A DNA stretch of 64,000 nt from Bacteroidota bacterium. Its GTDB lineage: Bacteria; Bacteroidota; Bacteroidia; Chitinophagales; Chitinophagaceae. This document shows positions 49,991-60,055 of the stretch, in pieces (the first letter of the stretch is position 1; each line of letters begins with the position of its first letter). Below the pieces are notes generated by a model. It was not told the DNA's origin, made no database searches, and worked only from the letters and a program-made list of their open reading frames with translations. Both the position numbers and the translations under genes were made by a program. The DNA lies in contig CANGDH010000001.1 of NCBI GenBank assembly GCA_947452555.1, positions 620,001 through 684,000 on the forward strand. Direction: 5' to 3'.

Positions 49991-51304
49991 TTATTTTTTT
50001 ACAAACACTTTATAGCCCCATGCTGGCAATTGTAATAAATGAATGTCATTAGTAACTTGTTTTGTAAACAACTCTACATAAATTTCGCCTGGATTCAAAC
50101 CATTTATCAATACCTCATGCGCTATATTAGAGAGATTCAAAACTACGACTACTTTACTTTTTCCATTGGTTCTTTCATAAGCCATAATTTCTGCAGGATG
50201 ATCTACTACTAATCTTTTAAAAATTGCGGTTTCACTAAAGGCTGTATTGCTATTTCTCAAATGCAATAAGGCACTATAGAATGGGGCTCTTTTATATTTA
50301 TTAAATTCAATCGCATCCTTTTCAAAAAAAGCGAGTGGTCTTAAAACTGGTTCTTCCTGCCCACTATAAATTAATGGTAAAGTCCTATTATAGGTTTGTG
50401 AAAAAACTGCAAATGGAGCATGCGATGCTCCAGGCATAGTTGCATAATCTGCTTTGTTCCAGGAGTTCTCGTCATGATTACTTGTAAAATATAATCTCCA
50501 CGCGCCTTTGATGAAACTAGTATCAATTGTAGTTAAAACACTGTCTAAAGAAAGTAAGTTCTTCTTTCCTGCCGCTATATCATTCATTATATGAAATTCT
50601 GTCCAACTATAAGTGGCATCAAAACCCGTTTTATGAATCCCTGCATCATCCGCTTCAGCTAAGAAAAATAAGTTTCTATCTTTCTTTAATATTGGGATGC
50701 ATTTATTCCAAAAACTATATGGAACTCCCCAGGCAACATCCACTCTAAAGCCATCTATTTTAGTTTTGTTGGTCCAGTATTTCATAGCTAAAATCATACT
50801 GTCTTGCATCACTGTATTACTATAATTTAACTCTCTTGTATCTGACCAGTCGGCAGTATAGATTGCTTTGCCTGTGCTATCTCTCTCATGAAAATCAGGA
50901 TGCGTTGTTAGCCAAGGATGGTCGGCACCTGTATGATTGGGCACCCAGTCAATAATCACTTTCATTCCCAATGCATGTGCTTTGTCAACAATCTTATTAA
51001 AGTCGGCCAAAGTCCCAAACTCCTTGTTCACTTCCGTATAACTAGCAACAGAATAATAAGAGCCCAAACTTCCTTTACGACCCACTTTTGAAATAGGCTG
51101 CAATGGCATAAACCATAAAGTTTGTACCCCCATTTTTTTTAATCTTGGGATATGTTTAGCGAATGCATTTAAAGTACCTTCCTTTGTATACTGCCTGATA
51201 TTTACTTCATAAATATTACCCTGGTCCATAAAGGCAGGATGTTTTTGCTGCGCATTTAAAAAAGTACAAATTAGAAAACTGCAAGTAAAAAGTATCAATT
51301 TCAT
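49991..51304 (-). CDS. GH13 alpha-amylase family protein, secreted
   Basis: IYEVNIRQYTKEGTLNAF, KVIIDWVPNHTGADHPW, GFRVDVAWGVP, TSNHDENSW; signal peptide from MKLILFTCSFLICTFLNAQ (start 51304). Confidence 0.92.
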   Translation of the reverse strand: MKLILFTCSFLICTFLNAQQKHPAFMDQGNIYEVNIRQYTKEGTLNAFAKHIPRLKKMGVQTLWFMPLQPISKVGRKGSLGSYYSVASYTEVNKEFGTLADFNKIVDKAHALGMKVIIDWVPNHTGADHPWLTTHPDFHERDSTGKAIYTADWSDTRELNYSNTVMQDSMILAMKYWTNKTKIDGFRVDVAWGVPYSFWNKCIPILKKDRNLFFLAEADDAGIHKTGFDATYSWTEFHIMNDIAAGKKNLLSLDSVLTTIDTSFIKGAWRLYFTSNHDENSWNKADYATMPGASHAPFAVFSQTYNRTLPLIYSGQEEPVLRPLAFFEKDAIEFNKYKRAPFYSALLHLRNSNTAFSETAIFKRLVVDHPAEIMAYERTNGKSKVVVVLNLSNIAHEVLINGLNPGEIYVELFTKQVTNDIHLLQLPAWGYKVFVKK

Positions 51305-51350
51305 AGTAGTAAGCTTTAACTGCTTCAAAATTAATATACTAACTTTGATT

Positions 51351-51755
51351 ATGCTCAAAAAGATCCTATTTTATATCATTGTACCCCTTTTAGTACTTAG
51401 CTGTAATAGCTCTAAATATCAAAAAGCACTTGACCCTATTGACGGAGGTCGTGGTTTTATTGAAAATATGATGCAGGGGGATGTTAAGAAAGCCCATTTT
51501 TACATTGTATCGGATTCAACGAATGAGTCTTATTTTAAAGAAATGTCAACTACCTATTTTAGTTTGGACAAAGAAGGAAGACAACAATTAAGAACCGCAG
51601 TAATTCAAATAAATGAGATAAGTGCCGTTGACAGCAACACTACGATCATAAATTATCAGAATTCATTAGACCAAAAAGCGCATAAGTTGAAAGTAATTCA
51701 GACTCCAGAAGGCTGGAAAGTAGATTTAAAATATACTTATGGGCCTAATTTATAG
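51351..51755 (+). CDS. Small lipoprotein (DUF4878-like)
   Basis: Lipobox VPLLVLSCNSS; about 135 aa; overall pattern of DUF4878/NTF2-like lipoproteins. Confidence 0.65.
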   Translation: MLKKILFYIIVPLLVLSCNSSKYQKALDPIDGGRGFIENMMQGDVKKAHFYIVSDSTNESYFKEMSTTYFSLDKEGRQQLRTAVIQINEISAVDSNTTIINYQNSLDQKAHKLKVIQTPEGWKVDLKYTYGPNL

Positions 51756-51774
51756 TCCAAAATGATAAAATATG

Positions 51775-51782
51775 TATATTTG
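51775..51782 (+). promoter_or_regulatory. -7 promoter box of the small ORF at 51823
   Basis: TATATTTG matches TAnnTTTG; no clear -33 element seen. Confidence 0.45.
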
Positions 51783-51822
51783 CGTTGCAATTATAATCTA
51801 AACAACAAATAATATTCTCAAA

Positions 51823-51975
51823 ATGGAAGCACAACAAAATACCAAAAAATACTGGGCACTATGTTTTACTTGGTTCGTAATACTAGTTGCATTAATTATC
51901 GGTTACAGAGAATTCTTTTGGTTAGCACTTCCAGGTACACTTACTTATTTCGCTAAAGCAATGAAATTATTCTAG
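51823..51975 (+). CDS. Small (50-aa) single-TM membrane protein
   Basis: Manual translation: MEAQQNTKKYWALCFTWFVILVALIIGYREFFWLALPGTLTYFAKAMKLF*; promoter-like box upstream, strong terminator downstream; below the ORF-track length cut-off. Confidence 0.7.
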   Translation: MEAQQNTKKYWALCFTWFVILVALIIGYREFFWLALPGTLTYFAKAMKLF

Positions 51976-52002
51976 TTTTAAATTAGCGTTTACCATATTT
52001 CT

Positions 52003-52035
52003 AAAAAAGGTCCCAAACATTTGGGACCTTTTTTT
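52003..52035 (+). terminator. Terminator after the small ORF
   Basis: GGTCCCAAAcatTTGGGACCTTTTTTT. Confidence 0.88.
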
Positions 52036-52080
52036 ATTGCTTAATCGCTATCTAACTTTATAGATATTGAACAATTGTAT

Positions 52081-53229
52081 TTATTTCAAAACTGAAAGTG
52101 CAGCATCTATATATACAAAGTTCTCAGGTTGATAATGATGAATAGGTTTGGTTATTTTAGACTCCCCTAATCGAACTACTACTGCATTTTTGTCTTTAAT
52201 AATATAAACATACTGTCCAAACAAACCGTTTTGCATTGAAATTTTTAAGCCTCTATAGTTAAGTATCCAATACTGATATCCATAATAGTCTACAGGAGCA
52301 TTGTTTTCAGAACGATCTTTTAAATAAGTAGCGGGGGTTGTAGCTTTTGTAATATAGTTTGAATCTACAATTTGTTGATTGCCCCATTTCCCATTGTCTA
52401 AAACTAATTGTCCAAAACGAGCATAGTCTCTCGCTACTCCATTAAAACAACAAAATGCTTTTTCATGTTTTTTATCCCCGTCTAATAACCAAAGTGCATC
52501 TGCTTCTGCTCCCATAGGCTCCATAAATTTAGTAGCAACTAAATCAGAAATAGTTGCTCCAAAAGCTTGCTCAACAATTAGTCCCAATACTTGTGTATCC
52601 CCACTTCTATACTCCCAAAATTGACCAGCGGGTTCTTTTGCATTCATTTTACTCACCATATAGTTTTCATCATCCCCATAATATGCCATGGCATTCATAC
52701 TAAAATAGCTCTTATCTGATTCCAAATAAGAACTACCAGAGCTCATAGTTAGTAAATCAACAATACGAACTTTGGCTAAATTACCTTCTTTAAAATGTGG
52801 CACATAATTACCAACTGGCTCTTCCAAAGATTTTATTTTCCCTTCTTGCACTGCAATTCCAATTAACAAAGAGATAATACTTTTTGCTGCAGAGAAGGAT
52901 CCACTTAATGTTTTAGGATTATAGCCGTCGAAATATTTTTCATAAACTAGTTTACCATTTTGAATTACTAAAAAAGCGTGTGTGTCATTTGAATCAATAG
53001 CAGCTAATAAAGAGTCTGGGATAGCAGTTTTATTGTATCCTGTATCCAAAGGCCAATATTGAGGATGGCTAGCACCTTTTACTAATCTGCTTGGATGCGT
53101 TTTATAATCATGTATAGTATGAACACCCCATTTAGCAAAATTTCGTAAATGTGCAAAAGCTGGAGTAAAAGTTAGTCCTACTGCAAGCACTAATAAGATT
53201 AATATCCCGTAGATAAATTTTTTTAGCAT
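52081..53229 (-). CDS. Serine hydrolase, beta-lactamase/class C family
   Basis: SFSAAKSIISLLIGIAVQEGKI (SxxK), YRSGDTQVLG (YxN-like region); start at MLKKFIYGILILLV (53229) gives a membrane anchor. Confidence 0.88.
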   Translation of the reverse strand: MLKKFIYGILILLVLAVGLTFTPAFAHLRNFAKWGVHTIHDYKTHPSRLVKGASHPQYWPLDTGYNKTAIPDSLLAAIDSNDTHAFLVIQNGKLVYEKYFDGYNPKTLSGSFSAAKSIISLLIGIAVQEGKIKSLEEPVGNYVPHFKEGNLAKVRIVDLLTMSSGSSYLESDKSYFSMNAMAYYGDDENYMVSKMNAKEPAGQFWEYRSGDTQVLGLIVEQAFGATISDLVATKFMEPMGAEADALWLLDGDKKHEKAFCCFNGVARDYARFGQLVLDNGKWGNQQIVDSNYITKATTPATYLKDRSENNAPVDYYGYQYWILNYRGLKISMQNGLFGQYVYIIKDKNAVVVRLGESKITKPIHHYQPENFVYIDAALSVLK

Positions 53230-53321
53230 ACTATGAAATTTTAAAGTATTCAAATGATTTACTAAACAATTACTATTTTTAACTGTTGTTATCATAAATC
53301 ATTCCCAATTTAAATAATTAT

Positions 53322-54047
53322 ATGTCATTAGCGCAATCATTTGATGAAATTGTCCACAAAAGAAGATCTAACAGAAAATATGACCCAAATGTGGAAGTCC
53401 CAAATGAAGTAATTCAGAAAAGTTTAGAACGTGCAATCCTCTCCCCAAACAGTAGTAATATGCAGTTATGGGAATTTTATTGGATACAAGACCCAATTTT
53501 AAAAGAGCAGTTTACCGATTTTTGCTTGGGTCAGAATGCAGCTAAAACAGCTAAACATTTAGTTGTATTTGTTACGCGTCAAGACTATTGGAAAAAAAGA
53601 GTTCAATGGCATTTAGATATAATAAAGAAAGATATTAATGGTGAGCCAACCACTGCTCAACAAAGGCTTTTAAATTATTATGGCAAATTAATGCCATTGG
53701 CTTATGGCACTGACCAATTTGGTTTTTTAAGTTTTATTAGAAGAACACTTAGCTCAATAGTGGGTGCTGCAAGACCTATGATGCGACTTAAAGGTAGAGC
53801 GGACCAAAGAGTGACTGTACACAAGTCATGTGCATTGGCTGCGCAAACCTTTATGCTGTCCATAGCAGCAGAAGGATTTGAATCATGTCCAATGGAAGGA
53901 TTTGACGCTGTGCGTGTTAAAAAAGCTTTGAACCTTCCTGAAATGGCAGAAATTAATATGATTATTAGCGTAGGTAAAGGAACAGAAGCAGGCATATGGG
54001 GCGAGCGTCATAGAGTACCTTTTGAAGAAGTAGTCATTATAAAATAG
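53322..54047 (+). CDS. Nitroreductase family protein
   Basis: 241 aa; KRRSNRKYDPNVEVPNEVIQKSLERAILSPNSSNMQLWEFYWI, FESCPMEGFD. Confidence 0.9.
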   Translation: MSLAQSFDEIVHKRRSNRKYDPNVEVPNEVIQKSLERAILSPNSSNMQLWEFYWIQDPILKEQFTDFCLGQNAAKTAKHLVVFVTRQDYWKKRVQWHLDIIKKDINGEPTTAQQRLLNYYGKLMPLAYGTDQFGFLSFIRRTLSSIVGAARPMMRLKGRADQRVTVHKSCALAAQTFMLSIAAEGFESCPMEGFDAVRVKKALNLPEMAEINMIISVGKGTEAGIWGERHRVPFEEVVIIK

Positions 54048-54082
54048 TCAATTGACTATTTTATAATGCAATGATTACACTG

Positions 54083-55369
54083 TTATACAAAAGCTTTAAA
54101 TCTTTCATAGCATTGCTTCGTTAAAAATTCACGATCATCCGGATGCGCAATGTCTATTAAGATTTTAGCCCTTTGTCTTAAATTTTTTCCATACAAATAA
54201 GCAATCCCATATTCTGTAACCACATAATGAATATGTCCTCTTGTTGTAACTACACCAGCTCCTTGTTGTAAATAAGGGACTATTCTAGATACCCCTTTAT
54301 GGGTCCTACTCGTTATAGCGATAATGGGTTTGCCTCCTTCACTCAATGCTGCTCCTCTCATAAAGTCCATTTGTCCGCCAATCCCACTGTATTGATATTT
54401 ACCAATGCTATCAGAACAAATTTGACCAGTCAAATCAACTTCTACCGCACTATTAATGGCAATCACTTTTGGATTTCTTTTAATTACTACTGGATCATTT
54501 ACATAGTCAATGTCTAAAAAATTAATAGCAGGATTGTCATTTACATAATTGTATAATTTATTAGTACCTAAAGCAAATGAAGTGACTAATTTATTGGGAT
54601 GGATTTTCTTTTTTGAATTATTAATAATGTCTTTTTCAAACAAATCAATTACTCCGTCGCTAAACATTTCTGTATGCATACCTAGATTCTTATGCCCATA
54701 CAAAGATTTCAATACCGCATCTGGGATAGTGCCAATACCTACTTGCAAAGTACTTCCGTCATCAATCATGGACGCTACGTTTTGTCCCACTTTTAATTCT
54801 ATGTCTGTCAACTTTGCACCATAATCTACCTGAGGTAATGCCTCGTCATGAAATACCATGGCAGAAAATCTATCGGTATGGATCATCCCGTCACCATGGG
54901 TTCTAGGCATTTGGGGATTCACCTGTGCAATAATTATTTTAGCACAGTTCACTGCTGTACGCGCAATGTCTACAGATGTTCCCAATGTACAATAACCATG
55001 CGCATCTGGAGGGGAAACTTGCACAATAGCAACGTCGACAGGTAACACAGTTCTTATCATGTCTGGTATATCACTCAAAAATGCTGGAATATAGTCCGCT
55101 CTACCTTCCATAACTGCCTGCCTTATGGGCTCAGACACAAATAAAGAATTAATATGAAATGATTGCTCAAACCCTGGATCTGCAATCTCAATTTTACCTT
55201 GTAACGTGATAGAAATAATTTCGGTATTTCTTAAACGATCTTTATGATATACTAGTTCTCTTAATAAATATTGGGGAGTGCAGGCGCTTCCATGAATAAA
55301 AATGCGTTGTCCACTTTGAATCAAATTTAATGCCTCTTCTGCAGTTGAATAATGGAAGGGATGAATCAT
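54083..55369 (-). CDS. Acetyl-CoA hydrolase/transferase family protein (4-hydroxybutyrate CoA-transferase-like)
   Basis: PPDAHGYCTLGTSVDIARTAV, LQVGIGTIPDAVLKSL, GIGGQMDFMRGAALSEGGKPIIA; start at MIHPFHYST. Confidence 0.9.
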   Translation of the reverse strand: MIHPFHYSTAEEALNLIQSGQRIFIHGSACTPQYLLRELVYHKDRLRNTEIISITLQGKIEIADPGFEQSFHINSLFVSEPIRQAVMEGRADYIPAFLSDIPDMIRTVLPVDVAIVQVSPPDAHGYCTLGTSVDIARTAVNCAKIIIAQVNPQMPRTHGDGMIHTDRFSAMVFHDEALPQVDYGAKLTDIELKVGQNVASMIDDGSTLQVGIGTIPDAVLKSLYGHKNLGMHTEMFSDGVIDLFEKDIINNSKKKIHPNKLVTSFALGTNKLYNYVNDNPAINFLDIDYVNDPVVIKRNPKVIAINSAVEVDLTGQICSDSIGKYQYSGIGGQMDFMRGAALSEGGKPIIAITSRTHKGVSRIVPYLQQGAGVVTTRGHIHYVVTEYGIAYLYGKNLRQRAKILIDIAHPDDREFLTKQCYERFKAFV

Positions 55370-55545
55370 ATTTGGAACTTTATTTATGCACGAAATAAGC
55401 AACTTCTAATTTTAAAAAATATGATATAAATCAATATTAATAACCTTTCATAAATAATTCCCTAATTAATAACAAAATGAGTCCTCAATTTGACTGATTT
55501 CATGGAATAAATTCATTATTTTGAATCACTAAAAAACAAGTAAAT

Positions 55546-58104
55546 ATGAGAAAAATCTTGATTGTATTGGTAATGCTATCTACTATAGTTTTAAAAGCCA
55601 ATGCGCAACAAGTTTCCCCACCAAAAACGACAGAGAAATCTGATACCTCAAAAGGTGGTCCAAAAAAACCAAGTTTAGCTGAAAAGACAAAAGGTCAAAC
55701 AAAAAATGTTGGTCTATTTACTTTATACCAAGATACTTTGACAGGAAATGTGCAGCTTTATATTCGTAAAAATCAATTAGACAAAGAATTTATTTATCAA
55801 AGTTTTTCTATCAGCGGTCCTACTTCTTTATTTTTAAACCAAAGCATGCACCGTTCTAATTTGGTTTTTAAAGTTAAAAAAGCTTTTGATAAAATTGAGT
55901 TTGCAATTGTGAATACCGGTTTATATTATGATAAAAATAATCCTGTAAGCAAGACTGCAGAAGTGGATAAGCCTGAAGCTATCTTCTTCTCTGACAAATT
56001 TGTTGCTGAGGATTCTTTAGGTTATTTAGTGAGTGCAGATGCTTTATTTATAAGCGAAAAATTAGACGCAGTTAAACCTAATATACCTCCTGGGCCAATG
56101 AGTTCAATGGTTTTCAACTTAGGAAATTTAAATACAAGCAAATCTAAATATGCGCAATTACGTTCTTTCCCAGATAATACTGATGTGGTAGTTGACCTTT
56201 CTTATGACAATCCTACTATTCTTGCAAATGGTGGTCCAGATATTGCAGATCCTCGTTATGTAAGAGTGCGTATGCAGCATAGCTTTATCGCCATGCCAAC
56301 AAATAATTTTGTTGCTAGAAGAGATGATCCTAGAGTGGGCTATTTTATGGAAGAAGTAAATGACCAAACTAGTATAAATCCAACACCTTATAAAGACATG
56401 ATTCACCGTTGGAATTTGGTGAAGAAAGATTCTAGTGCCGCATTAAGCGAGCCAGTAGAACCTTTAGTTTACTGGATTGAAAACACCACTCCATTAGAAT
56501 ACAGAAATACCATTTTTGAAGCAGGTATGAAATGGAATGAAGCATTTGAAAAAGCAGGCTTTAAAAATGCATTAGAAATGAAAATTATGCCAGATACTGC
56601 AACATGGGATCCGGCAGACATTCATTACAACGTAATTCGTTGGGTAGCTTCTTCACAACCTTCTTATGGTGCCATTGGACCCAGTTTTGTGAATCCAAGA
56701 ACCGGTCAAATTTTAGGAACTGACATTACTGTAGAATGGTACTCTGGTAGTGCTACTCCTATAAATAATGAACTTTTCAATACTGCATTAGTTCAACCAA
56801 GCGACTTAAATATCCCGCATATTAACTTTAAAGACAATTGTGCCATTGCTTCTGAATTAAAAGCACAATATAATGCCGGATTGACTAGTATGGAATTAAA
56901 TGACGCAAGTCCTGTTGAAATTAAGTTAATGCACAAACAATTTTTGACTTATTTAATCATGCATGAGATGGGGCATACTTTAGGTTTGAACCATAATATG
57001 AAAAGCAGTCAAATGCTATCTCCCGCAGAAATAAATGACACAACTATTACCCACAAAATTGGTTTAATGGGATCTGTTATGGACTACCCTGCTTTTAATA
57101 TTGCTTTAGATAAAAAGAAGCAAGGAGATTATTACACCACTAAAGCTGGCCCTTACGACTTATGGGCAATCGAATTTGGATATACCCCATTCAGCACAGA
57201 ACAAGAAGAAGCTGGCATTAGTAAAATATTAAGTAGAAGCAATGATTCAAAATTAGCTTTTGGTAATGATGGTGATGATATGCGCGCAGCAGGTTCCGGA
57301 ATTGACCCAAGAGTTAATGTTAATGATTTAACCAACGACGCTATTGGATATGCTGAAGATCGTTTTAAGATTGTAAATAATCTAATGGGTAAGTTAGTTG
57401 CAAAATATTCAAAGCCAGGACAATCCTACGCAGAACTTAGAAGTAGATACCTTTCTTTATTAAGCCAAAGAAGAAATATGATTGCTGCTGTGAGTCGTTA
57501 TGTGGGAGGAATTTATGTTGATCGTTCTTTCCCTGAGCAACATTCTGGAAACAAACCATACACTCCAGTTCCATTAGCCATTCAGAAAAAAGCAATGAAT
57601 AATTTAGGTAAATATGTTTTTGCTCCAACCGCCTTTGATACCGACGCCCAAGTGTTCCCTTATTTACAATTACAACGTCGTGGATTTAACCAAGGAAGAG
57701 GGGAAGATTTTAAAGCAACTGCAAATTTAAATATGTTGGCTACTGGTGCATTTGAACAAATTTTACACCCTGCTACCTTACAACGTATTACTAATACACG
57801 TTTATATGGCAATGAATATAGTGTTGCAGACGTAATGAATGACTTAGTAAAGAATGTATTTGATGCGGACATTAACGGAAACGTAAATGTATACAGACAA
57901 TATTTACAAAGTGCCTTTGTCAAAGGAACTACTCAGTTGGTTGCAGACAACTCACCTTTAGACAATGTTTCAAAAGCAGCAACTTATTATACATTGAAAA
58001 AATTGCGTACTAAATTAAATGCTGCTGTGATTGGTAATGAAGAAACCAAAGCACACAGATCAAACATGATTTTCTTGATTGATAAAGCCTTGAAAGCAGA
58101 TTAA
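55546..58104 (+). CDS. Secreted zinc-dependent metalloprotease (DUF5117/DUF5118 type)
   Basis: 852 aa; signal peptide; HEMGHTLGLNHN zinc-binding motif; MGSVMDYPAFN Met-turn-like region. Confidence 0.92.
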   Translation: MRKILIVLVMLSTIVLKANAQQVSPPKTTEKSDTSKGGPKKPSLAEKTKGQTKNVGLFTLYQDTLTGNVQLYIRKNQLDKEFIYQSFSISGPTSLFLNQSMHRSNLVFKVKKAFDKIEFAIVNTGLYYDKNNPVSKTAEVDKPEAIFFSDKFVAEDSLGYLVSADALFISEKLDAVKPNIPPGPMSSMVFNLGNLNTSKSKYAQLRSFPDNTDVVVDLSYDNPTILANGGPDIADPRYVRVRMQHSFIAMPTNNFVARRDDPRVGYFMEEVNDQTSINPTPYKDMIHRWNLVKKDSSAALSEPVEPLVYWIENTTPLEYRNTIFEAGMKWNEAFEKAGFKNALEMKIMPDTATWDPADIHYNVIRWVASSQPSYGAIGPSFVNPRTGQILGTDITVEWYSGSATPINNELFNTALVQPSDLNIPHINFKDNCAIASELKAQYNAGLTSMELNDASPVEIKLMHKQFLTYLIMHEMGHTLGLNHNMKSSQMLSPAEINDTTITHKIGLMGSVMDYPAFNIALDKKKQGDYYTTKAGPYDLWAIEFGYTPFSTEQEEAGISKILSRSNDSKLAFGNDGDDMRAAGSGIDPRVNVNDLTNDAIGYAEDRFKIVNNLMGKLVAKYSKPGQSYAELRSRYLSLLSQRRNMIAAVSRYVGGIYVDRSFPEQHSGNKPYTPVPLAIQKKAMNNLGKYVFAPTAFDTDAQVFPYLQLQRRGFNQGRGEDFKATANLNMLATGAFEQILHPATLQRITNTRLYGNEYSVADVMNDLVKNVFDADINGNVNVYRQYLQSAFVKGTTQLVADNSPLDNVSKAATYYTLKKLRTKLNAAVIGNEETKAHRSNMIFLIDKALKAD

Positions 58105-58120
58105 TCAAAACAACTTTCTT

Positions 58121-58155
58121 ACAAAGGCCTCCAATTTGGGGGCCTTTGTTGTTTA
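58121..58155 (+). terminator. Terminator after the metalloprotease gene
   Basis: ACAAAGGCCtCCaattTGggGGCCTTTGTTGTTT. Confidence 0.78.
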
Positions 58156-58208
58156 AAATTATGCTTCTTGAATAAAATTATTTAGCTTTAAAAAGTAAAA
58201 TTATCGAA

Positions 58209-59609
58209 ATGAATAAATTGAATATTTTTTGTTGGATTATGTTATTGACGAGTCCAGTCTATTCTATTGCGCAGGAGCCCTCACCCTATCCTACCGACTA
58301 TTTAAGTCCTGAATTTCATGCAGGGCGTAGAACTGCTTTTAAAGAAAACCTATCTCAAAATGGAGTTGGTATCTTCTTTGCTTCTCAAGTAAGAGTTAGA
58401 AACAATGACAATGATTTTGAGTATGCACAAAATAAAAACTTCTATTACTTTACAGGATTAGAAGAACCTAATGCCGTATTATTATTGTTCAAGCAACCTG
58501 TTACTATTTTAAATAAAACCGGCACTGAATTTATTTTTGTTCAGCAACGCGACCCATTGAAAGAACTTTGGACCGGTAAAATACTCGGACCAGATGGAGT
58601 AACAGCACGTTATAAATTAGAAAATATATTCACGAATGACCAATTTACAAATACCCTAATTGACTTTTCAAAAATCGATTCCGTTTTTACCGCCTTCCGT
58701 GATGAAGATATTATTTCAAAATATAAAACAAAGGAAGACCCACTTACTAAAATGGCTAGTATTGTTGACCAATTAATTATGGAACATGGCATACCTATTG
58801 CAGCCGAAAGCACTAAAAAAATATTAAGCAATTTAAGAGGGATAAAACAACCTGAAGAAATCGTATTAATTAAAAAGGCTGCTTCAATGAGTAATGCGGG
58901 GCATAATGACGTGATACGCGCTATAAAACCAGGCATGAGAGAATATCAAGCGCAGGCAATTATGGAATATCATTTTAAATATAATGGTTCTGAGTATAAT
59001 GGTTACCCAAGTATTAATGGCGCGGCTGACAACTCTTGCATACTGCATTACAATACTAATTTGAAGTTGATTAATAATGGCGATTTATTATTAAATGACT
59101 GTGCCGCAGAATATCATGGATATACCGCGGACGTTACAAGAACGGTTCCTGCAAATGGGAAATTTTCTGATGTTCAAAAAATAATTTATGAACTAGTATT
59201 TAAAGCGCAAGAAGCTGGAATTACTGCATGTAAAACGGGTGCTAATTTTAGAGATGTGGATGCAGCAGCAAGAGCAGTGGTGTATAATGGGCTCATAAAA
59301 TTAGGAATTGCAGCAAATGAACAAGATGCTAGAAAGTATTTTCCTCATGGCACTTCACACCATTTAGGTTTAGACGTACATGATATGGGACCACGTGTAT
59401 TAGTCCCAGGTGTGGTATTAACTGTAGAGCCAGGTATTTATATTCCTGCAGGAAGTAATTGCGATAAAAAATGGTGGAATATTGGGATTAGAATTGAAGA
59501 CGATATTTTGATTACCGAAAAGGGAAATGAAATATTGTCAATAGGCAGTCCAAGAACTCTGGAAGGAATTGAAAAAATGGCGAAGGAGAAAAGTATATTT
59601 AAAAACTAA
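58209..59609 (+). CDS. Xaa-Pro aminopeptidase (M24B, aminopeptidase P), secreted
   Basis: 466 aa; signal peptide; DCAAEYHGYTADVTRTVPANGKF, FPHGTSHHLGLDVHD, LTVEPGIYIP. Confidence 0.93.
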   Translation: MNKLNIFCWIMLLTSPVYSIAQEPSPYPTDYLSPEFHAGRRTAFKENLSQNGVGIFFASQVRVRNNDNDFEYAQNKNFYYFTGLEEPNAVLLLFKQPVTILNKTGTEFIFVQQRDPLKELWTGKILGPDGVTARYKLENIFTNDQFTNTLIDFSKIDSVFTAFRDEDIISKYKTKEDPLTKMASIVDQLIMEHGIPIAAESTKKILSNLRGIKQPEEIVLIKKAASMSNAGHNDVIRAIKPGMREYQAQAIMEYHFKYNGSEYNGYPSINGAADNSCILHYNTNLKLINNGDLLLNDCAAEYHGYTADVTRTVPANGKFSDVQKIIYELVFKAQEAGITACKTGANFRDVDAAARAVVYNGLIKLGIAANEQDARKYFPHGTSHHLGLDVHDMGPRVLVPGVVLTVEPGIYIPAGSNCDKKWWNIGIRIEDDILITEKGNEILSIGSPRTLEGIEKMAKEKSIFKN

Positions 59610-59610
59610 C

Positions 59611-59643
59611 AAAAAATCCCCGCAAATTTTGCGGGGATTTTTT
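59611..59643. terminator. Bidirectional terminator between the aminopeptidase gene and ssrA
   Basis: AAAAAATCCCCGCAAAttTTGCGGGGATTTTTT. Confidence 0.9.
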
Positions 59644-59648
59644 GTTAG

Positions 59649-60018
59649 TGGAGTCGAGGGGAGTCGAACCCCTGTCCAAACAATGCTACCATTGATCTTC
59701 TACATGCTTATTGTTTTATTATTTGTCGGCGATGGGCAGGAAAAACACAAACCAACCTATCACTTAGCTGAATAGTACTTAAATAGAAGGCACAGCCTAC
59801 TTCTATCGCATCCCGTATTGTTTTGATTGGGCTGAGGAGCGGGTTACCGGCCTACCTTCTCACTCGACCATAATGGAAGTTAATTCACTGAATTAAGCAG
59901 CCATGGCGTAATTTGCTTCGCCTTTTGTTTGTTTGGTATTCAGATTAAAGTGCTAATTACCCAACGCACTGCATGCTTACCCCAACCGCGACTATTGCTG
60001 TCAAAACCATACGACCCC
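59649..60018 (-). ncRNA. ssrA: Transfer-messenger RNA (tmRNA)
   Basis: 5' GGGGTCGTATGGTTTTGACAGC... and 3' ...GGACAGGGGTTCGACTCCCCTCGACTCCA; 7-bp acceptor stem GGGGTCG/CGACTCC; tag ORF at 59893-59922 reads GEANYAMAA*. CCA not encoded. Confidence 0.95.
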
Positions 60019-60055
60019 AATATCTTGTTGCTATAAGAATCTACAAAATTACCGC

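Noticed and set aside
54083-58104. Possible functional cluster of CoA-transferase, nitroreductase and metalloprotease
   Set aside because: Genes are in mixed orientations with separate terminators; no evidence of co-regulation.
59569-59775. 68-aa + strand ORF from the track (MKKWRRRKVYLKTN...)
   Set aside because: Overlaps the aminopeptidase 3' end, a bidirectional terminator and the tmRNA 3' end; not a plausible gene.
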